Source of the DNA: Aestuariivivens insulae
GTDB taxonomy: Bacteria; Bacteroidota; Bacteroidia; Flavobacteriales; Flavobacteriaceae
Direction: 5' to 3'
Assembly (NCBI RefSeq): GCF_022662195.1
Contig: NZ_JAKMCS010000002.1
Span: 62,001-126,000, forward strand
DNA length: 64,000 nt
Shown here: positions 1 to 9,866 of the stretch, piece by piece
Position numbering within the stretch: position 1 is the stretch's first letter
How the letters are laid out: each line of letters opens with the position of its first letter
Program-made: the position numbers and the translations under genes
Notes under the pieces: generated by a model
What the model was told of the DNA's origin: nothing
The model's input: the letters and a program-made list of their open reading frames with translations, nothing else
Database searches by the model: none

Positions 1-336
1 CGAGCTTAAAAAGCAAACTCTAATTGCCTATGTTAATAAAAACAAGAAAACATTAGTTTCCTTCGACGTAAGAAGTCTAACTAATGTCATTTCTCTCGAT
101 TAATAGCATTACAAATGTAGGTTGTATTAGCTTAACCTGTGTTAACGATAGGTTAAGCTATCTTTATATTAATTTGTTTTAGCCATTCTTGAGTTTCACC
201 AATCCATTATATTTCTGTTTTACAAATATTTAAGTCTGTTTTTAAGGTTAGAACACTGACTAAATTTTCTTAATATATTAAAAATAATTAAATGCCATAT
301 TAGCACTTCTTAAAAGTTAAGAAAAAAGAGCAGAAT
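1..336. other. Left-edge spacer without a recognised gene
   Basis: AT-rich, with stop codons in every frame at short intervals; no open frame of useful length, tRNA or clear promoter is visible. It probably belongs to the spacer beyond the GSCFA gene and an unseen neighbour to the left. Confidence 0.5.
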
Positions 337-383
337 AAAAAAACACCAACTACAATTCACTGTTAATGATTATAATTGGTGTT
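337..383 (-). terminator. Rho-independent terminator, minus strand
   Basis: Arms of about 15 nt at 342-356 and 369-383 pair with two mismatches. On the minus strand the stem is followed by a run of seven T. It is the first plausible terminator after the GSCFA gene, 185 nt beyond its stop. Confidence 0.5.
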
Positions 384-567
384 CCTTATTTGAACTGATT
401 AATAGCAACTTAAATTTACAATTAAATGTCTATGATAAAACTTTTTTTCGATAAAATGACATTTATAAAAGATTAAGCGCAACAACAAGGTTATTGAAAC
501 CAATCCAACAATTCTCTAGCACAAGATTATCTGTTTTGATCGTTTAAATTTATATTAACATCCTGAT

Positions 568-1533
568 TTAAAAAGAAATATGCGTAAATTTTTGCTGTAG
601 CTCCTTTTTCTGAACCTCTAACTGTTGAAGGAATTGTTGATGCGCTTCAGAATTTGGGTTAAATGGTTTATGCTGAAGGCCTTTTTGAATTCCATCAACC
701 TGTTTCATGATTTTTGAAGCCTCGCCTGACATCCAAACACTTTGGAACTTTTCCCAGATATAGTTCACCGCTATAGTATTGGGATGAACCATATCTTCAG
801 CATAAAAACGGTAATCTCGAAGTTCGTCCATCATAATTTCATAAGATGGAAAGTAGTGTAAATTACGGTCAACGGATACTGATTGTAAATTTAGAAATTG
901 ATGAATCGCAGCAATTAAATGCGCCTTACTTTGGGTATTCTCAATAAAACCATCCTTTAAATGCCTCACTGGAGATACTGTAAAAATAACAGTCACCTTA
1001 GGGTTTATTGCCTTTATTAAATCGGTTATATAATGCAAAGCGTTTTTGATGGTTTCAATAGACAGCAATTCTTTTTGAAACTCTTTTTGGGACACCTTAT
1101 GGCAATTGGCCACTAATGTATTGGTTTTGGTAAAACGGTATACCCAAGCTGTTCCTAAAGTAATAATGATATGGCTTGCTCTGTTAAGTTCTTGCGCCGC
1201 TACTTTTACCTGATTATTTAAATTGTTTAATAATGCTTCTTTTGAAGGATTGCTTAATTTGGAATGCACTTCAAAACAGTGCCATTGTTCGTTATGGAAA
1301 AAGACATCTTCTTCTAAATATTGTTTTTGGCCTATAGCATTTACAACAATCCTTTCTATGGCTTTAGGGTGAAAAACTATCCCAAAAGGATTTTGAACGG
1401 TTTGAAACTTATAATATGATAGTTTTTCTCCAATATGCTCTACAAAGCAAGACCCCAACAACAATACGTTAGACCCATAACTAATAAGATTACCGGTTGG
1501 TTTAGTTAATGGTATTTGTGTTTGAAGGTACAT
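568..1533 (-). CDS. GSCFA domain protein
   Basis: About 321 residues. The N-terminal LLGSCFVEHIG stretch is the hallmark that names the GSCFA family (a GDSL/SGNH-hydrolase-like fold of unknown function, common in Bacteroidota). Further SGNH-like blocks are TLGTAW in the middle and a late D-x-V-H (EDMVHPN) that could supply the catalytic Asp-His. No signal peptide is seen, so it is probably cytoplasmic. I start it at the ATG at 1533; an in-frame GTG six bases upstream lies inside a short dispersed repeat and is less likely. From memory, this gene commonly lies directly downstream of alaS in flavobacteria; here a GxxExxY gene intervenes. The substrate is unknown. Confidence 0.8.
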   Translation of the reverse strand: MYLQTQIPLTKPTGNLISYGSNVLLLGSCFVEHIGEKLSYYKFQTVQNPFGIVFHPKAIERIVVNAIGQKQYLEEDVFFHNEQWHCFEVHSKLSNPSKEALLNNLNNQVKVAAQELNRASHIIITLGTAWVYRFTKTNTLVANCHKVSQKEFQKELLSIETIKNALHYITDLIKAINPKVTVIFTVSPVRHLKDGFIENTQSKAHLIAAIHQFLNLQSVSVDRNLHYFPSYEIMMDELRDYRFYAEDMVHPNTIAVNYIWEKFQSVWMSGEASKIMKQVDGIQKGLQHKPFNPNSEAHQQFLQQLEVQKKELQQKFTHISF

Positions 1534-1562
1534 ATGCACGCTAAGACGCTAAGGTCGCCAAG
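1534..1562 (+). repeat. Short dispersed repeat (GCTAAG/GCCAAG type), copy 1
   Basis: GC-rich word built from CGCTAAGACGCTAAGG and GCCAAG, unlike the AT-rich surroundings. Related words lie at 2172-2212 (opposite orientation), 60832-60856 and 60926-60944. Confidence 0.5.
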
Positions 1563-1577
1563 TTTTTAATTAAAAAG

Positions 1578-1976
1578 CTACAAGCCGTTTACTATCCTAG
1601 TGATTCCCGATTTAATAAGTGGGCTATTAAAATTAACTAGCAAACCCAACTTTAAATTAGTTAACTTCAAATATGTTAATAATTGTTTAGGATGAACTGG
1701 ATGAATCTCCATTACAGACTTTATCTCTACTATCACTTTGTTTTCCACTATTAAATCGGTTCTATATCCCAAGTCTAATTTCCGCCCCTTCCAAACAACA
1801 GGCAATTGTTTCTGTCTTTCAACTTTTAAGCCTATTTCTGTTAACTCTGAATATAATATTTCTTCGTAAATCGACTCTAAAAGTCCAGGCCCTAAATTAA
1901 CATGTATATGGTAACAACAATCAACTATTATTGACGCTAAGTCATCTTCATAATATTCATCGTTATTGTTTTTCAT
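1578..1976 (-). CDS. GxxExxY protein
   Basis: 132 residues. The defining GPGLLESIYEE motif (G-x-x-E-x-x-Y) is near residue 28-38, and YRTDLIVENKVIVEIKSV contains the D...E-x-K spacing of the PD-(D/E)XK nuclease superfamily. Members are small, sporadically distributed and often found near repeats; their function is not established. The gene stands alone on the minus strand between alaS and the GSCFA gene and is bracketed by inverted copies of a short GC-rich repeat at 1534-1562 and 2172-2212. That fits a recent acquisition, but mobility is inference. No signal peptide or membrane segment. The family call is strong; biochemical activity is unknown. Confidence 0.85.
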   Translation of the reverse strand: MKNNNDEYYEDDLASIIVDCCYHIHVNLGPGLLESIYEEILYSELTEIGLKVERQKQLPVVWKGRKLDLGYRTDLIVENKVIVEIKSVMEIHPVHPKQLLTYLKLTNLKLGLLVNFNSPLIKSGITRIVNGL

Positions 1977-2171
1977 ACATTACTAACCTTTATGTAGCTA
2001 AGATGGGAACATGTCAAATATAAGACTTTTCCTATAATTAATAAAACCCATAACTACTTAACCTTAAAAGTTAACAATTGTGATTCTACGAGACAACCAA
2101 ACCAATTCAAAACATACATATTATCACGCCAAGACTCCATGAACGACAAACTAATTCCATATTATGTGGCT

Positions 2172-2212
2172 GAAAAAACCTTCGTGGCTTTGCGACTCTG
2201 CGAGCCTAACTT
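2172..2212 (-). repeat. Short dispersed repeat, inverted partner of copy 1
   Basis: Read on the minus strand it gives GCTCGCAGAGTCGCAAAGCC and then CACGAAGG, the same style of word as at 1534-1562 but in opposite orientation, so the two flank the GxxExxY gene. It directly abuts the alaS stop codon. Confidence 0.45.
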
Positions 2213-4818
2213 AAATACCTTATAGAAACTTTCAAAGCCTCTTCTATGCCTTGAGGATTTTTACCCCCAGCAGTGGCAAAAAACGGTTGACCGCCGCCGC
2301 CGCCTTGAATGTATTTACCCAATTCCCTAACCACTTGACCTGCATTTAAACCTTTACTGGCAACCAGTTCTTTAGAAATATAACAAGACAACAAAGCTTT
2401 TCCATCTTTTTCGGTAGCCAACAGCAAAAACAGGTTATCTATCTGATTGCCCAAATCGAAGGCCACATCCTTTAACCCTGCAGCATCTAAATCCAAGTGT
2501 TTCGCTAAAAACTGAATTCCGTTAACCTCGGTCAATTCATTTTTCAGTTCTTGCTTAATGTTCTTGGCTTTATCTTTTAAAAGGGCTTCTATTTGCTTTT
2601 TTAAATCGGCATTTTCTTCCTGTAAATTCTGTAAAGCCTTTACGGGTTCCTTAGCATTGTTAAGCAAATCCTTCATTTCAAAATAAGCCTTGTTATTTTC
2701 AATAAAAAAGTCTTTTACAGCATCACGAGTTATCGCTTCAATACGGCGGACCCCTGAAGCTACGGCACCTTCTGAAAGGATTTTAAAATGCCAAATATCT
2801 GCTGTGTTCTTCACATGGGTACCTCCACACAACTCTATAGATTTCCCAAAACGGATGGTACGCACGGTATCGCCATACTTTTCACCAAATAAACTCATTG
2901 CCCCTTCTGCTATGGCTTCTTCCTTAGGGATACTTCGCTTTTCTTCCAAAGGCAATTTCCCTTCTATACGTCTGTTAACGAAATTCTCAACATCCTCCAA
3001 CTCTTCAGTAGTTAATTTAGAGAAATGGGAGAAATCGAAACGCAAGTGTTTGGCATGTACCGCACTCCCTTTTTGCTCTACATGTGTTCCTAAAACCTCC
3101 CTAAGTGCTTGGTGCAACAAATGGGTAGCCGTATGGTTACTCTCTGTTCTACGACGCAAATCTAAATCTACTACAGCCTTAAATGTTTCACCAATATGCT
3201 CAGGTAAGTTTTTGACGAAGTGTATAATTACATTATTCTCTTTTTTGGCATCTACAATATACACCACATCGCCATGGACATCTTCAATATACCCTTTGTC
3301 CCCTACTTGTCCACCGCCTTCAGGATAAAATGGCGTTTGGTTAAAAACCAACTGGTACATTTCGCCTTCTTTCTTCGAAGTTACTTTTCGATATCTTGTA
3401 ATCTTAACATGCGCTTCCAGCGTATCGTAGCCTACAAATTCTTCTTCTCCATCCTCAACCAACACGGTCCAATCGTCTGTAGACATTTCTCCTGCTGCTC
3501 TTGAGCGATCCTTCTGTTTTTGGAGTTCTTCATTAAAGCCTTTTTCGTCAAGTTTCAAGCCTTTTTCTGAAAGGATCAACGCTGTTAAATCCACAGGAAA
3601 GCCATAGGTGTCATAAAGCTCAAATACCTTCTCACCAGAAACGGTATCGGTTTTAGTATCTTCTACAATTCTGTTTAACAGTAACAAACCTTGTTCCAAT
3701 GTTCTTAAAAACGACTGCTCTTCTTCTTTAATAACATTCTCTACGAGTTGCTTTTGAGCTTTTAATTCAGGAAAAGCATCTCCCATAGTTTGGCTTAAAA
3801 CTTCAACCAATCTATAAATAAATGGTTCTTTTTTGTCTAAAAATGTAAAACCGTAACGCACTGCACGACGCAATATTCTTCGTATCACATAACCCGCCCC
3901 AGTATTACTTGGCAACTGGCCATCGGCAATGGCAAATGCTACAGCACGCACGTGGTCTGATATCACCCGAACGGCAACATCTACTTTTTCATCTTTACCA
4001 TAGCCTTTACCCGAAAGTGTTTCAATTTCTTTAATTAGAGGTGTAAACACATCGGTATCGTAGTTACTTTGAACGCCTTGCAATACCATACACAACCGCT
4101 CAAATCCCATACCGGTATCGATATGTTTATCTGGCAGGTTCTCTAGGCTACCATTGGCTTTTCGATTGTATTGCATGAATACCAAATTCCAGATCTCTAC
4201 GACCTGTGGGTGATCCATATTCACTAAATCTTTACCAGAAACCTTAGCTTTTTCTTCAGCAGAACGAATGTCGACATGAATCTCACTACAGGGACCACAA
4301 GGCCCTTGATCGCCCATCTCCCAGAAATTATCTTTTTTGTTACCCTTTAAAATACGGTCTTCAGAAATATGCTGCTTCCAAAAGTCGTAAGCTTCAGTAT
4401 CCATAGGGATATTATCGTTTTCATCACCTTCAAAAACGGTAACATACAAGATGTCTTTATCAATACCATAAACCTTTGTTAACAACTCCCAGGCCCAAGC
4501 AATGGCTTCTTTTTTAAAATAATCGCCAAAACTCCAGTTGCCCAACATTTCAAAAAGCGTATGGTGGTAGGTATCGTAACCCACTTCCTCTAAATCGTTA
4601 TGTTTTCCAGACACCCGCAAACATTTTTGACTGTCTGTTATACGACTGCTTTTTGGCTGTGCATTACCCAAAAAATATTCTTTAAAAGGTGCCATACCCG
4701 AATTTACGAACATGAGCGTGGGATCATCTTTTACAACCATTGGCGCCGAGGGCACTATAGTATGTTTTTTATTCTCGAAAAAATTTAAAAATTTAGAGCG
4801 AATATCTTGTGACTTCAT
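2206..4818 (-). CDS. alaS: Alanyl-tRNA synthetase
   Basis: 870 residues, the normal bacterial length. It ligates alanine to tRNA-Ala in the cytoplasm. The class II catalytic domain is at residues 1-250 ([13 protein letters not shown] near 37; [16 protein letters not shown] near 164). The editing/second additional domain carries the zinc/editing motif HTATH (562-566) and CGGTH (664-668). The C-Ala/DHHA1 tail ends in the glycine-rich GGGGGGQP-type stretch. The ATG start gives the expected [15 protein letters not shown]-terminus. It is divergent from the M23 peptidase gene across a 240-nt AT-rich spacer. Nothing in the sequence suggests disruption. Confidence 0.98.
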   Translation of the reverse strand: MKSQDIRSKFLNFFENKKHTIVPSAPMVVKDDPTLMFVNSGMAPFKEYFLGNAQPKSSRITDSQKCLRVSGKHNDLEEVGYDTYHHTLFEMLGNWSFGDYFKKEAIAWAWELLTKVYGIDKDILYVTVFEGDENDNIPMDTEAYDFWKQHISEDRILKGNKKDNFWEMGDQGPCGPCSEIHVDIRSAEEKAKVSGKDLVNMDHPQVVEIWNLVFMQYNRKANGSLENLPDKHIDTGMGFERLCMVLQGVQSNYDTDVFTPLIKEIETLSGKGYGKDEKVDVAVRVISDHVRAVAFAIADGQLPSNTGAGYVIRRILRRAVRYGFTFLDKKEPFIYRLVEVLSQTMGDAFPELKAQKQLVENVIKEEEQSFLRTLEQGLLLLNRIVEDTKTDTVSGEKVFELYDTYGFPVDLTALILSEKGLKLDEKGFNEELQKQKDRSRAAGEMSTDDWTVLVEDGEEEFVGYDTLEAHVKITRYRKVTSKKEGEMYQLVFNQTPFYPEGGGQVGDKGYIEDVHGDVVYIVDAKKENNVIIHFVKNLPEHIGETFKAVVDLDLRRRTESNHTATHLLHQALREVLGTHVEQKGSAVHAKHLRFDFSHFSKLTTEELEDVENFVNRRIEGKLPLEEKRSIPKEEAIAEGAMSLFGEKYGDTVRTIRFGKSIELCGGTHVKNTADIWHFKILSEGAVASGVRRIEAITRDAVKDFFIENNKAYFEMKDLLNNAKEPVKALQNLQEENADLKKQIEALLKDKAKNIKQELKNELTEVNGIQFLAKHLDLDAAGLKDVAFDLGNQIDNLFLLLATEKDGKALLSCYISKELVASKGLNAGQVVRELGKYIQGGGGGQPFFATAGGKNPQGIEEALKVSIRYLS

Positions 4819-5058
4819 TTACTTTTGGTAATGCTATTTTTGTTTCTTTTTTACATTAAGGAAGTGGTTTCTTCTTTTCTTTTGCTTAAAACAAAAAGTC
4901 CAAAAACACTTCAATTACAAAACAATTTTTATCTTTACTCTCCTTTTTATTTTTAGATATCGGCTAATGACGATACTTTTTTAAAAGGTTTAACGTTTGC
5001 TTAAAAAACTAAGACATAAGTTGTTTTAATTGAATGCAAAAATACTATAATTTAGGTA

Positions 5059-6030
5059 ATGAGTAAGGTAAAATATTATTACGATCCAGAATCGCTTTCC
5101 TATAGAAAAATTGAACGTAAAAAAAGAACCACGTTCAAATACGCTTCTATGTTTATTCTAGCTTCAGCTATTTTTGGATTTATCTTTGCATTTATTGCCA
5201 GTCAGTATGTTGAATCTCCTAAAGAACGTGCTTTAAAGCGTGAGTTGCAGAACATGCAGTTACAATACGGTATTCTGAACAAAAAAATGGAACATGCCGA
5301 AACGGTTTTAGCTAATATTGAAGACCGCGACAATAACATTTACCGCGTTTACTTTGAAGCAAACCCCATACCTGAAGAACAGCGCAAGGCCGGTTTTGGT
5401 GGAATTAACCGCTATAAAAAACTGGAAGGCTACGACAATTCAAAACTGGTCATAGAAAGCAGCAAGCGATTGGATATCCTTCAAAAGCAAATCGTAGTCC
5501 AGTCGAAATCATTGGACGAAATTGCAAAACTAGCTAAAGAAAAAGAAAAACTATTGGCTGCTATTCCTGCGATTCAACCCGTAAACAATAAAGACTTAAC
5601 ACGTATGGCCTCGGGTTATGGTATGCGTTCCGATCCGTTTACCAAAGCAAGAAAAATGCACTGGGGCATGGATTTCACAGCCCCTAGGGGCACGCCTATT
5701 TATGCTACCGGTGACGGCGTTGTGGTTCGTGCCGATGCTAGAGCTACAGGTTACGGCAGGCACATACGTATAGATCATGGTTACGGCTACACTAGCTTAT
5801 ATGCGCACCTATATAAATACAACGTAAAAAGAAACCAAAAAGTTAAGCGTGGTGATCTTATCGGGTTTGTGGGAAGCACAGGTCGTTCCCAGGGCCCTCA
5901 TTTACATTATGAGATATTTAAAGATGGCAAACGCATTAACCCCATTAACTTTTACTACGGTAGTTTAACTGCTGAAGAATATGCCGAATTATTGGAACAC
6001 GCCTCATTAGAAAACCAATCTTTAGACTAA
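5059..6030 (+). CDS. M23 family metallopeptidase, membrane-anchored
   Basis: 323 residues: a short cytoplasmic N-terminus, one membrane segment (about 28-50), a coiled-coil-like stretch (about 55-90 and 130-165), then the LytM/M23 domain with the zinc motif H201-x3-D205 and H281-x-H283. This architecture is typical of periplasmic peptidoglycan DD-endopeptidases that act in cell-wall remodelling or division. The gene overlaps the next one by a single base (TAATG), indicating translational coupling with the MerR regulator. All zinc ligands are present, so it is probably an active enzyme rather than an EnvC-type activator. Confidence 0.9.
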   Translation: MSKVKYYYDPESLSYRKIERKKRTTFKYASMFILASAIFGFIFAFIASQYVESPKERALKRELQNMQLQYGILNKKMEHAETVLANIEDRDNNIYRVYFEANPIPEEQRKAGFGGINRYKKLEGYDNSKLVIESSKRLDILQKQIVVQSKSLDEIAKLAKEKEKLLAAIPAIQPVNNKDLTRMASGYGMRSDPFTKARKMHWGMDFTAPRGTPIYATGDGVVVRADARATGYGRHIRIDHGYGYTSLYAHLYKYNVKRNQKVKRGDLIGFVGSTGRSQGPHLHYEIFKDGKRINPINFYYGSLTAEEYAELLEHASLENQSLD

Positions 6031-6359
6031 TGCATATAGAGCTTCCCGAAAAACGATATTACAGTATTGGCGAAGTGGCCAAGGCATTTCATGTTAATAC
6101 CTCTTTAATTCGTTTTTGGGAAAAGGAGTTCGATGTACTAAAACCTAAAAAAAATGCCAAGGGCAACCGTAAGTTCACACCAGAAGACATAAAAAATCTA
6201 AAACTCATTTACCACTTGGTAAAAGAGCGTGGATTTACTTTAGAAGGTGCCAAAACCCATTTAAAAGAAGAGAAGAAAGAAACGCTTAACAACTTCGAAA
6301 TTATTAGCAAACTGGAAGGCATCAAAAATCAACTGATAAAAATTAAAGAACATTTGTAA
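6030..6359 (+). CDS. MerR family transcriptional regulator
   Basis: 109 residues. The N-terminal winged HTH of MerR (YYSIGEVAKAFHVNTSLIRFWEKEF, about residues 9-34) is followed by a short coiled-coil dimerisation helix. No cysteine-rich effector domain is present, so it is not a metal sensor of the classic kind. It is translationally coupled to the M23 peptidase through a one-base overlap. Small MerR proteins of this kind are conserved beside M23 genes in flavobacteria (recollection, not tested). Its target is unknown. Confidence 0.85.
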   Translation: MHIELPEKRYYSIGEVAKAFHVNTSLIRFWEKEFDVLKPKKNAKGNRKFTPEDIKNLKLIYHLVKERGFTLEGAKTHLKEEKKETLNNFEIISKLEGIKNQLIKIKEHL

Positions 6360-6416
6360 CATTTTCGGTTTATTTTCAACTTATTAATTGAACATTAAAA
6401 AATCAAAACTAAGATT

Positions 6417-7013
6417 ATGAAAAAGTTTCTACCATGGATTATTATAGGTATCGTTGTTTTAGGGCTTTACTCTTGGGGTAAAGGGTTTAATAATACTGCT
6501 GTCACATTAAATGAAGGCGTTAAAGAGGCCTGGGGCAATGTAGAAACGGCTTACCAACGCAGAAACGACCTTATTGGCAATTTGGTAAAAACCGTACAGG
6601 GGGCTGCCGATTTTGAACGTAAAACCCTAACTGAAGTTATTGAGGCCCGTGCCAAAGCAACATCCATTAGCATAGATCCCAATAACATTACACCAGAACA
6701 ATTGGCGCAATACAACCAAGTGCAAGGGGGATTAAGCGGGGCCTTAAAAAGTCTTTTAGTTACTGTTGAGCGCTACCCCGATTTAAAAGCCAATCAAAAC
6801 TTTTTAAAACTTCAGGACGAACTTACCAGTACAGAAAATACGATACAGACCCAAAGAACACGCTACAACGAAGCCATTAAACCTTACAACATTCATGTAA
6901 GCAAGTTTCCTAATACCATTCTGGCAGGCCTATTAAATTTTGACGACAAGCCGTATTTCAATGCTGAAGCTGGCGCAAACAAGCCTGTTGATGTTGAATT
7001 CGATTTTAAATAA
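6417..7013 (+). CDS. LemA family protein
   Basis: 198 residues with an N-terminal signal anchor (residues 1-20) and the LemA core: VKEAWGNVETAYQRRNDLIGNLVKTV, a long helical region, and the conserved C-terminal RYNEAIKPYN...FPNTILA. LemA proteins form helical bundles at the membrane and usually occur with TPM-domain proteins, as here: the next gene begins six bases after the stop. The molecular role of the LemA-TPM pair is not settled; involvement in membrane stress or photosystem-type repair is proposed for homologues elsewhere. Confidence 0.92.
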   Translation: MKKFLPWIIIGIVVLGLYSWGKGFNNTAVTLNEGVKEAWGNVETAYQRRNDLIGNLVKTVQGAADFERKTLTEVIEARAKATSISIDPNNITPEQLAQYNQVQGGLSGALKSLLVTVERYPDLKANQNFLKLQDELTSTENTIQTQRTRYNEAIKPYNIHVSKFPNTILAGLLNFDDKPYFNAEAGANKPVDVEFDFK

Positions 7014-7019
7014 TCGGTC

Positions 7020-7457
7020 ATGTCCAAAGTTGAAAATTTTCTTAATGCTGAAGAAGAGCAGAATATCATTGAAGCCATAAGGCTTGCCGAAAAAAATACG
7101 TCTGGCGAAATTAGGGTACATATTGAAAAAACCTGTAAAGGTGATGCCTTTAACCGTGCCCTAGAAGTATTCCACTATCTAAAAATGGATAACACCAAAG
7201 CACAAAATGGCGTGCTTATTTATGTTGCCGTTGAAGATAAAAACTTTGTTATTTATGGTGACAAGGGCATAAACGATGTGGTACCCAAAGATTTCTGGAA
7301 CACTACCAAAGACGTCATTCAGCAACATTTTAAATTGGGCCATTTTAAACAAGGACTTGTTGAAGGCATTTTAAAGGCAGGCCAAGAACTGGAGAAGCAC
7401 TTCCCTTGGCATCATGACGATATCGATGAATTACCAAATGACATTTCAAAAGGCTAA
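7020..7457 (+). CDS. TPM domain protein (short, cytoplasmic type)
   Basis: 145 residues and a single TPM domain (PF04536 type). It opens with SKVENFLNAEEEQNIIEAIRLAEKNTSGEIRVHI and includes the VLIYVAVEDKNFVIYGDKGIN core. There is no signal peptide and no membrane anchor, unlike the following paralogue. It lies in the middle of a tight operon (6 nt after lemA, 7 nt before the next gene). Its function is unknown; by context it acts with LemA and the secreted TPM protein. Confidence 0.88.
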   Translation: MSKVENFLNAEEEQNIIEAIRLAEKNTSGEIRVHIEKTCKGDAFNRALEVFHYLKMDNTKAQNGVLIYVAVEDKNFVIYGDKGINDVVPKDFWNTTKDVIQQHFKLGHFKQGLVEGILKAGQELEKHFPWHHDDIDELPNDISKG

Positions 7458-7464
7458 CACTTAA

Positions 7465-8298
7465 ATGAAGCATTTAAACACAAATAGTATTGCTTGTTTT
7501 AAATTAAGCATTAAGGTTTTAGTCCTTACGTTAACATTAAGCTTGTTATCATTTGAATCGGCTTTTGCTCAATTTAACATCCCTGATAAGCCAAAACTCC
7601 AAACTAGTGTTTACGATTATGTAGACTTGTTATCTACTACTGAAAAAAATAGTTTAGAACATAAATTAATTAAATATTCTGACACTACTTCCACGCAAAT
7701 CGTTGTCGCCATTATTTCAACAACTAAAGGTGAAAATATAGGTTTATTGGCTCCCAGATGGGCTCATGAATGGGGTGTTGGGCAAGCTAAGGAAGACAAC
7801 GGGGTATTCATCTTATTGGCTAGAGATGACCGTAAAATATGGATAGCTCCAGGCTACGGTGTAGAACATAAATTAACTGCTGGCATCACAGGAGAATTAA
7901 TCCGCAATGTTATTATCCCTGAGTTTAAACGCGGTGATTATTATAACGGTTTGGATAAAGGTACAGATACCATTTTTCAAATTTTAAAAGGGGAATACAA
8001 AGGTTCTGGTAAACAAAACAACCGCAACAGCAGTTCTCCTGTAGGCTTCATTTTTATAATTTTTATTTTCATTATTATTTTAATTGCTATTACCAAGAAT
8101 CGACGTGGCGGAGGCGGCAACCATAGAGGTGGCAACAGACATGGCGGTTTCGATATCTGGGATGCCATCATACTAAGCAATATGGGACGCGGTGGTTTTG
8201 GCGGTAGCTCTGGAGGCGGATTTTCTGGAGGTGGTGGCTTTGGCGGCGGTTTTGGTGGCGGTGGATTTTCTGGTGGTGGTGCTGGAGGAAGCTGGTAA
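7465..8298 (+). CDS. TPM domain protein with glycine-rich tail (YgcG-like)
   Basis: 277 residues: an N-terminal signal peptide ending at about ESAFA-Q, a periplasmic TPM domain (about 45-165), one membrane segment (about 193-210), and a C-terminal tail made almost entirely of Gly, Ser and Phe (GGGFGGG-type repeats). This is the standard YgcG/TPM layout. It closes the LemA-TPM-TPM operon. The tail's low complexity makes the DNA at 8190-8295 repetitive, but the frame is intact. Confidence 0.9.
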   Translation: MKHLNTNSIACFKLSIKVLVLTLTLSLLSFESAFAQFNIPDKPKLQTSVYDYVDLLSTTEKNSLEHKLIKYSDTTSTQIVVAIISTTKGENIGLLAPRWAHEWGVGQAKEDNGVFILLARDDRKIWIAPGYGVEHKLTAGITGELIRNVIIPEFKRGDYYNGLDKGTDTIFQILKGEYKGSGKQNNRNSSSPVGFIFIIFIFIIILIAITKNRRGGGGNHRGGNRHGGFDIWDAIILSNMGRGGFGGSSGGGFSGGGGFGGGFGGGGFSGGGAGGSW

Positions 8299-8317
8299 AT
8301 AGTTCACAACAAATTAT

Positions 8318-8417
8318 TAACAATTAACGATTGATGATTGATAATTAATGAACCAAGAGTCAAGAGCCAATAATTAAGAACTAAGCCCCTAAACATTTAA
8401 ACGTTGAACATTGAATG
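8318..8417 (+). repeat. Degenerate heptanucleotide-periodic array 1
   Basis: The spacer can be read as consecutive 7-mers: TAACAAT, TAACGAT, TGATGAT, TGATAAT, TAATGAA (8318-8352). After a 2-nt phase shift it continues with AAGAGTC, AAGAGCC, AATAATT, AAGAACT, AAGCCCC, TAAACAT, TTAAACG, TTGAACA, TTGAATG (8355-8417). It lies between the convergent TPM and der genes. A second array with the same TAACGAT unit is at 60724-60793. Confidence 0.6.
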
Positions 8418-8485
8418 AACCTTAAATAGCTCCCAAGTTATTTTGGCAGCACACCCCGTTGGGCACCCCCCTTAAAAAACCTAAA

Positions 8486-9790
8486 CTATTTTTTCCTCAT
8501 ATAAACACTCACGGGAACACCATTAAAATTAAAGTGTTCTCGCAGTTTATTTTCTAAAAAGCGTTTGTAAGGATCTTTTACATATTGGGGTAAGTTACAG
8601 AAAAATGCAAACTGCGGCTGTGGTGTTGGCAATTGCATGATGTATTTAATCTTAACGAATTTACCTTTATAAGCTGGCGGCGGGTAGTGTTCTATTATAG
8701 GCAATAGCACCTCATTAAGCTTACTTGTTTTTATTTTTTTCGAACGGTTGTTATAAACGTCAACGGCAGTCTCTATAGCTTTATAAATACGCTGTTTGGT
8801 CAAAGCCGAAATAAACAGGATAGGCACATCGGTAAAAGGCTCTATTTGCTTGCGTATAACTTTCTCGTATTCCTTAACCGATTTATGGTCTTTTTCTACT
8901 AAGTCCCATTTATTAACTAGAATCACAACACCTTTTCTATTGCGCTCTGCTAACCAAAAAATATTTTGTACTTGACCGTCGAACCCCCTAGTGGCATCTA
9001 AAACCAACAAACACACGTCGCAGTGTTCAATAGCACGAATACTACGCATAACCGAATAGAATTCTAAATCCTCCTTGACTTTAGACTTTCTTCGAATACC
9101 TGCTGTATCCACTAAGTTAAACTCAAACCCAAAACGGTTGTACTTGGTATCAATAGCATCCCTCGTGGTACCAGCAATATCTGTTACAATATATCGGTCC
9201 TCTCCTATTAAGGCATTTATAAAAGACGATTTCCCAGCATTGGGACGCCCAACAACTGCAAAGCGTGGCAACTCATCTTCTATGATTTCCTCTTTTTCCG
9301 GCAATACATCTACTAATGCATCCAATAATTCCCCTGTTCCGCTTCCGTTTATACTGGCAATGGTATAATACTCTCCCAAGCCTAAGGCATAAAACTCAAC
9401 GGCATCCTCGGCACGTTTGGCATTATCTACTTTGTTTACAGCTAAAAAGACTGGCTTGTCCACCTTCCGAAGTAGTTTTGCAACATCTTCATCCATTCCG
9501 GTTACACCAGTTTCAACATCTACCATAAATATGATGGCATCGGCTTCATCTATGGCAAGCTCTACTTGTTTGTCTATTTCAGATTCAAAAATATCGTCAC
9601 TTCCAACCACATAGCCTCCGGTATCGATTAATGAAAACTCCTTACCGTTCCAATCACTCTTACCATAATGACGATCGCGGGTAACCCCACTTACCGCATC
9701 AACAATAGCTTCACGTTTTTGGATCAACCGATTAAAAAATGTTGACTTCCCTACATTGGGTCTTCCTACAATAGCAACTATTCGACTCAT
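8486..9790 (-). CDS. der: Ribosome biogenesis GTPase Der (EngA)
   Basis: 434 residues with two tandem GTPase domains, each with its G1 box ([12 protein letters not shown] at about 9; [12 protein letters not shown] at about 183), DTGG/DTAG G3 boxes and NKVD/NKWD G4 boxes, and the KH-like C-terminal domain. Der acts in maturation of the 50S subunit in the cytoplasm. It has a probable -7 element 18 nt upstream (9808-9815). Full length and intact. Confidence 0.98.
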   Translation of the reverse strand: MSRIVAIVGRPNVGKSTFFNRLIQKREAIVDAVSGVTRDRHYGKSDWNGKEFSLIDTGGYVVGSDDIFESEIDKQVELAIDEADAIIFMVDVETGVTGMDEDVAKLLRKVDKPVFLAVNKVDNAKRAEDAVEFYALGLGEYYTIASINGSGTGELLDALVDVLPEKEEIIEDELPRFAVVGRPNAGKSSFINALIGEDRYIVTDIAGTTRDAIDTKYNRFGFEFNLVDTAGIRRKSKVKEDLEFYSVMRSIRAIEHCDVCLLVLDATRGFDGQVQNIFWLAERNRKGVVILVNKWDLVEKDHKSVKEYEKVIRKQIEPFTDVPILFISALTKQRIYKAIETAVDVYNNRSKKIKTSKLNEVLLPIIEHYPPPAYKGKFVKIKYIMQLPTPQPQFAFFCNLPQYVKDPYKRFLENKLREHFNFNGVPVSVYMRKK

Positions 9791-9807
9791 ATTCTTTTAA
9801 TTGTTTG

Positions 9808-9815
9808 CAAAGGTA
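9808..9815 (-). promoter_or_regulatory. Putative der promoter (-7 TACCTTTG)
   Basis: Minus-strand TACCTTTG matches the Bacteroidota -7 consensus TAnnTTTG and lies 18 nt upstream of the der start codon, giving a short leader. A clear -33 TTG at the usual 19-21 nt spacing is not seen. Confidence 0.45.
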
Positions 9816-9866
9816 GTGTTTAATATTAAAGAAAAAACACTATTTTTCTTGTGAAAATTTTGTGGT

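Noticed and set aside
2690-3328. 212-codon open frame antisense to alaS
   Set aside because: It lies wholly inside the strongly conserved alaS frame on the other strand and has low-complexity, Ser/Pro-rich translation typical of a shadow frame.
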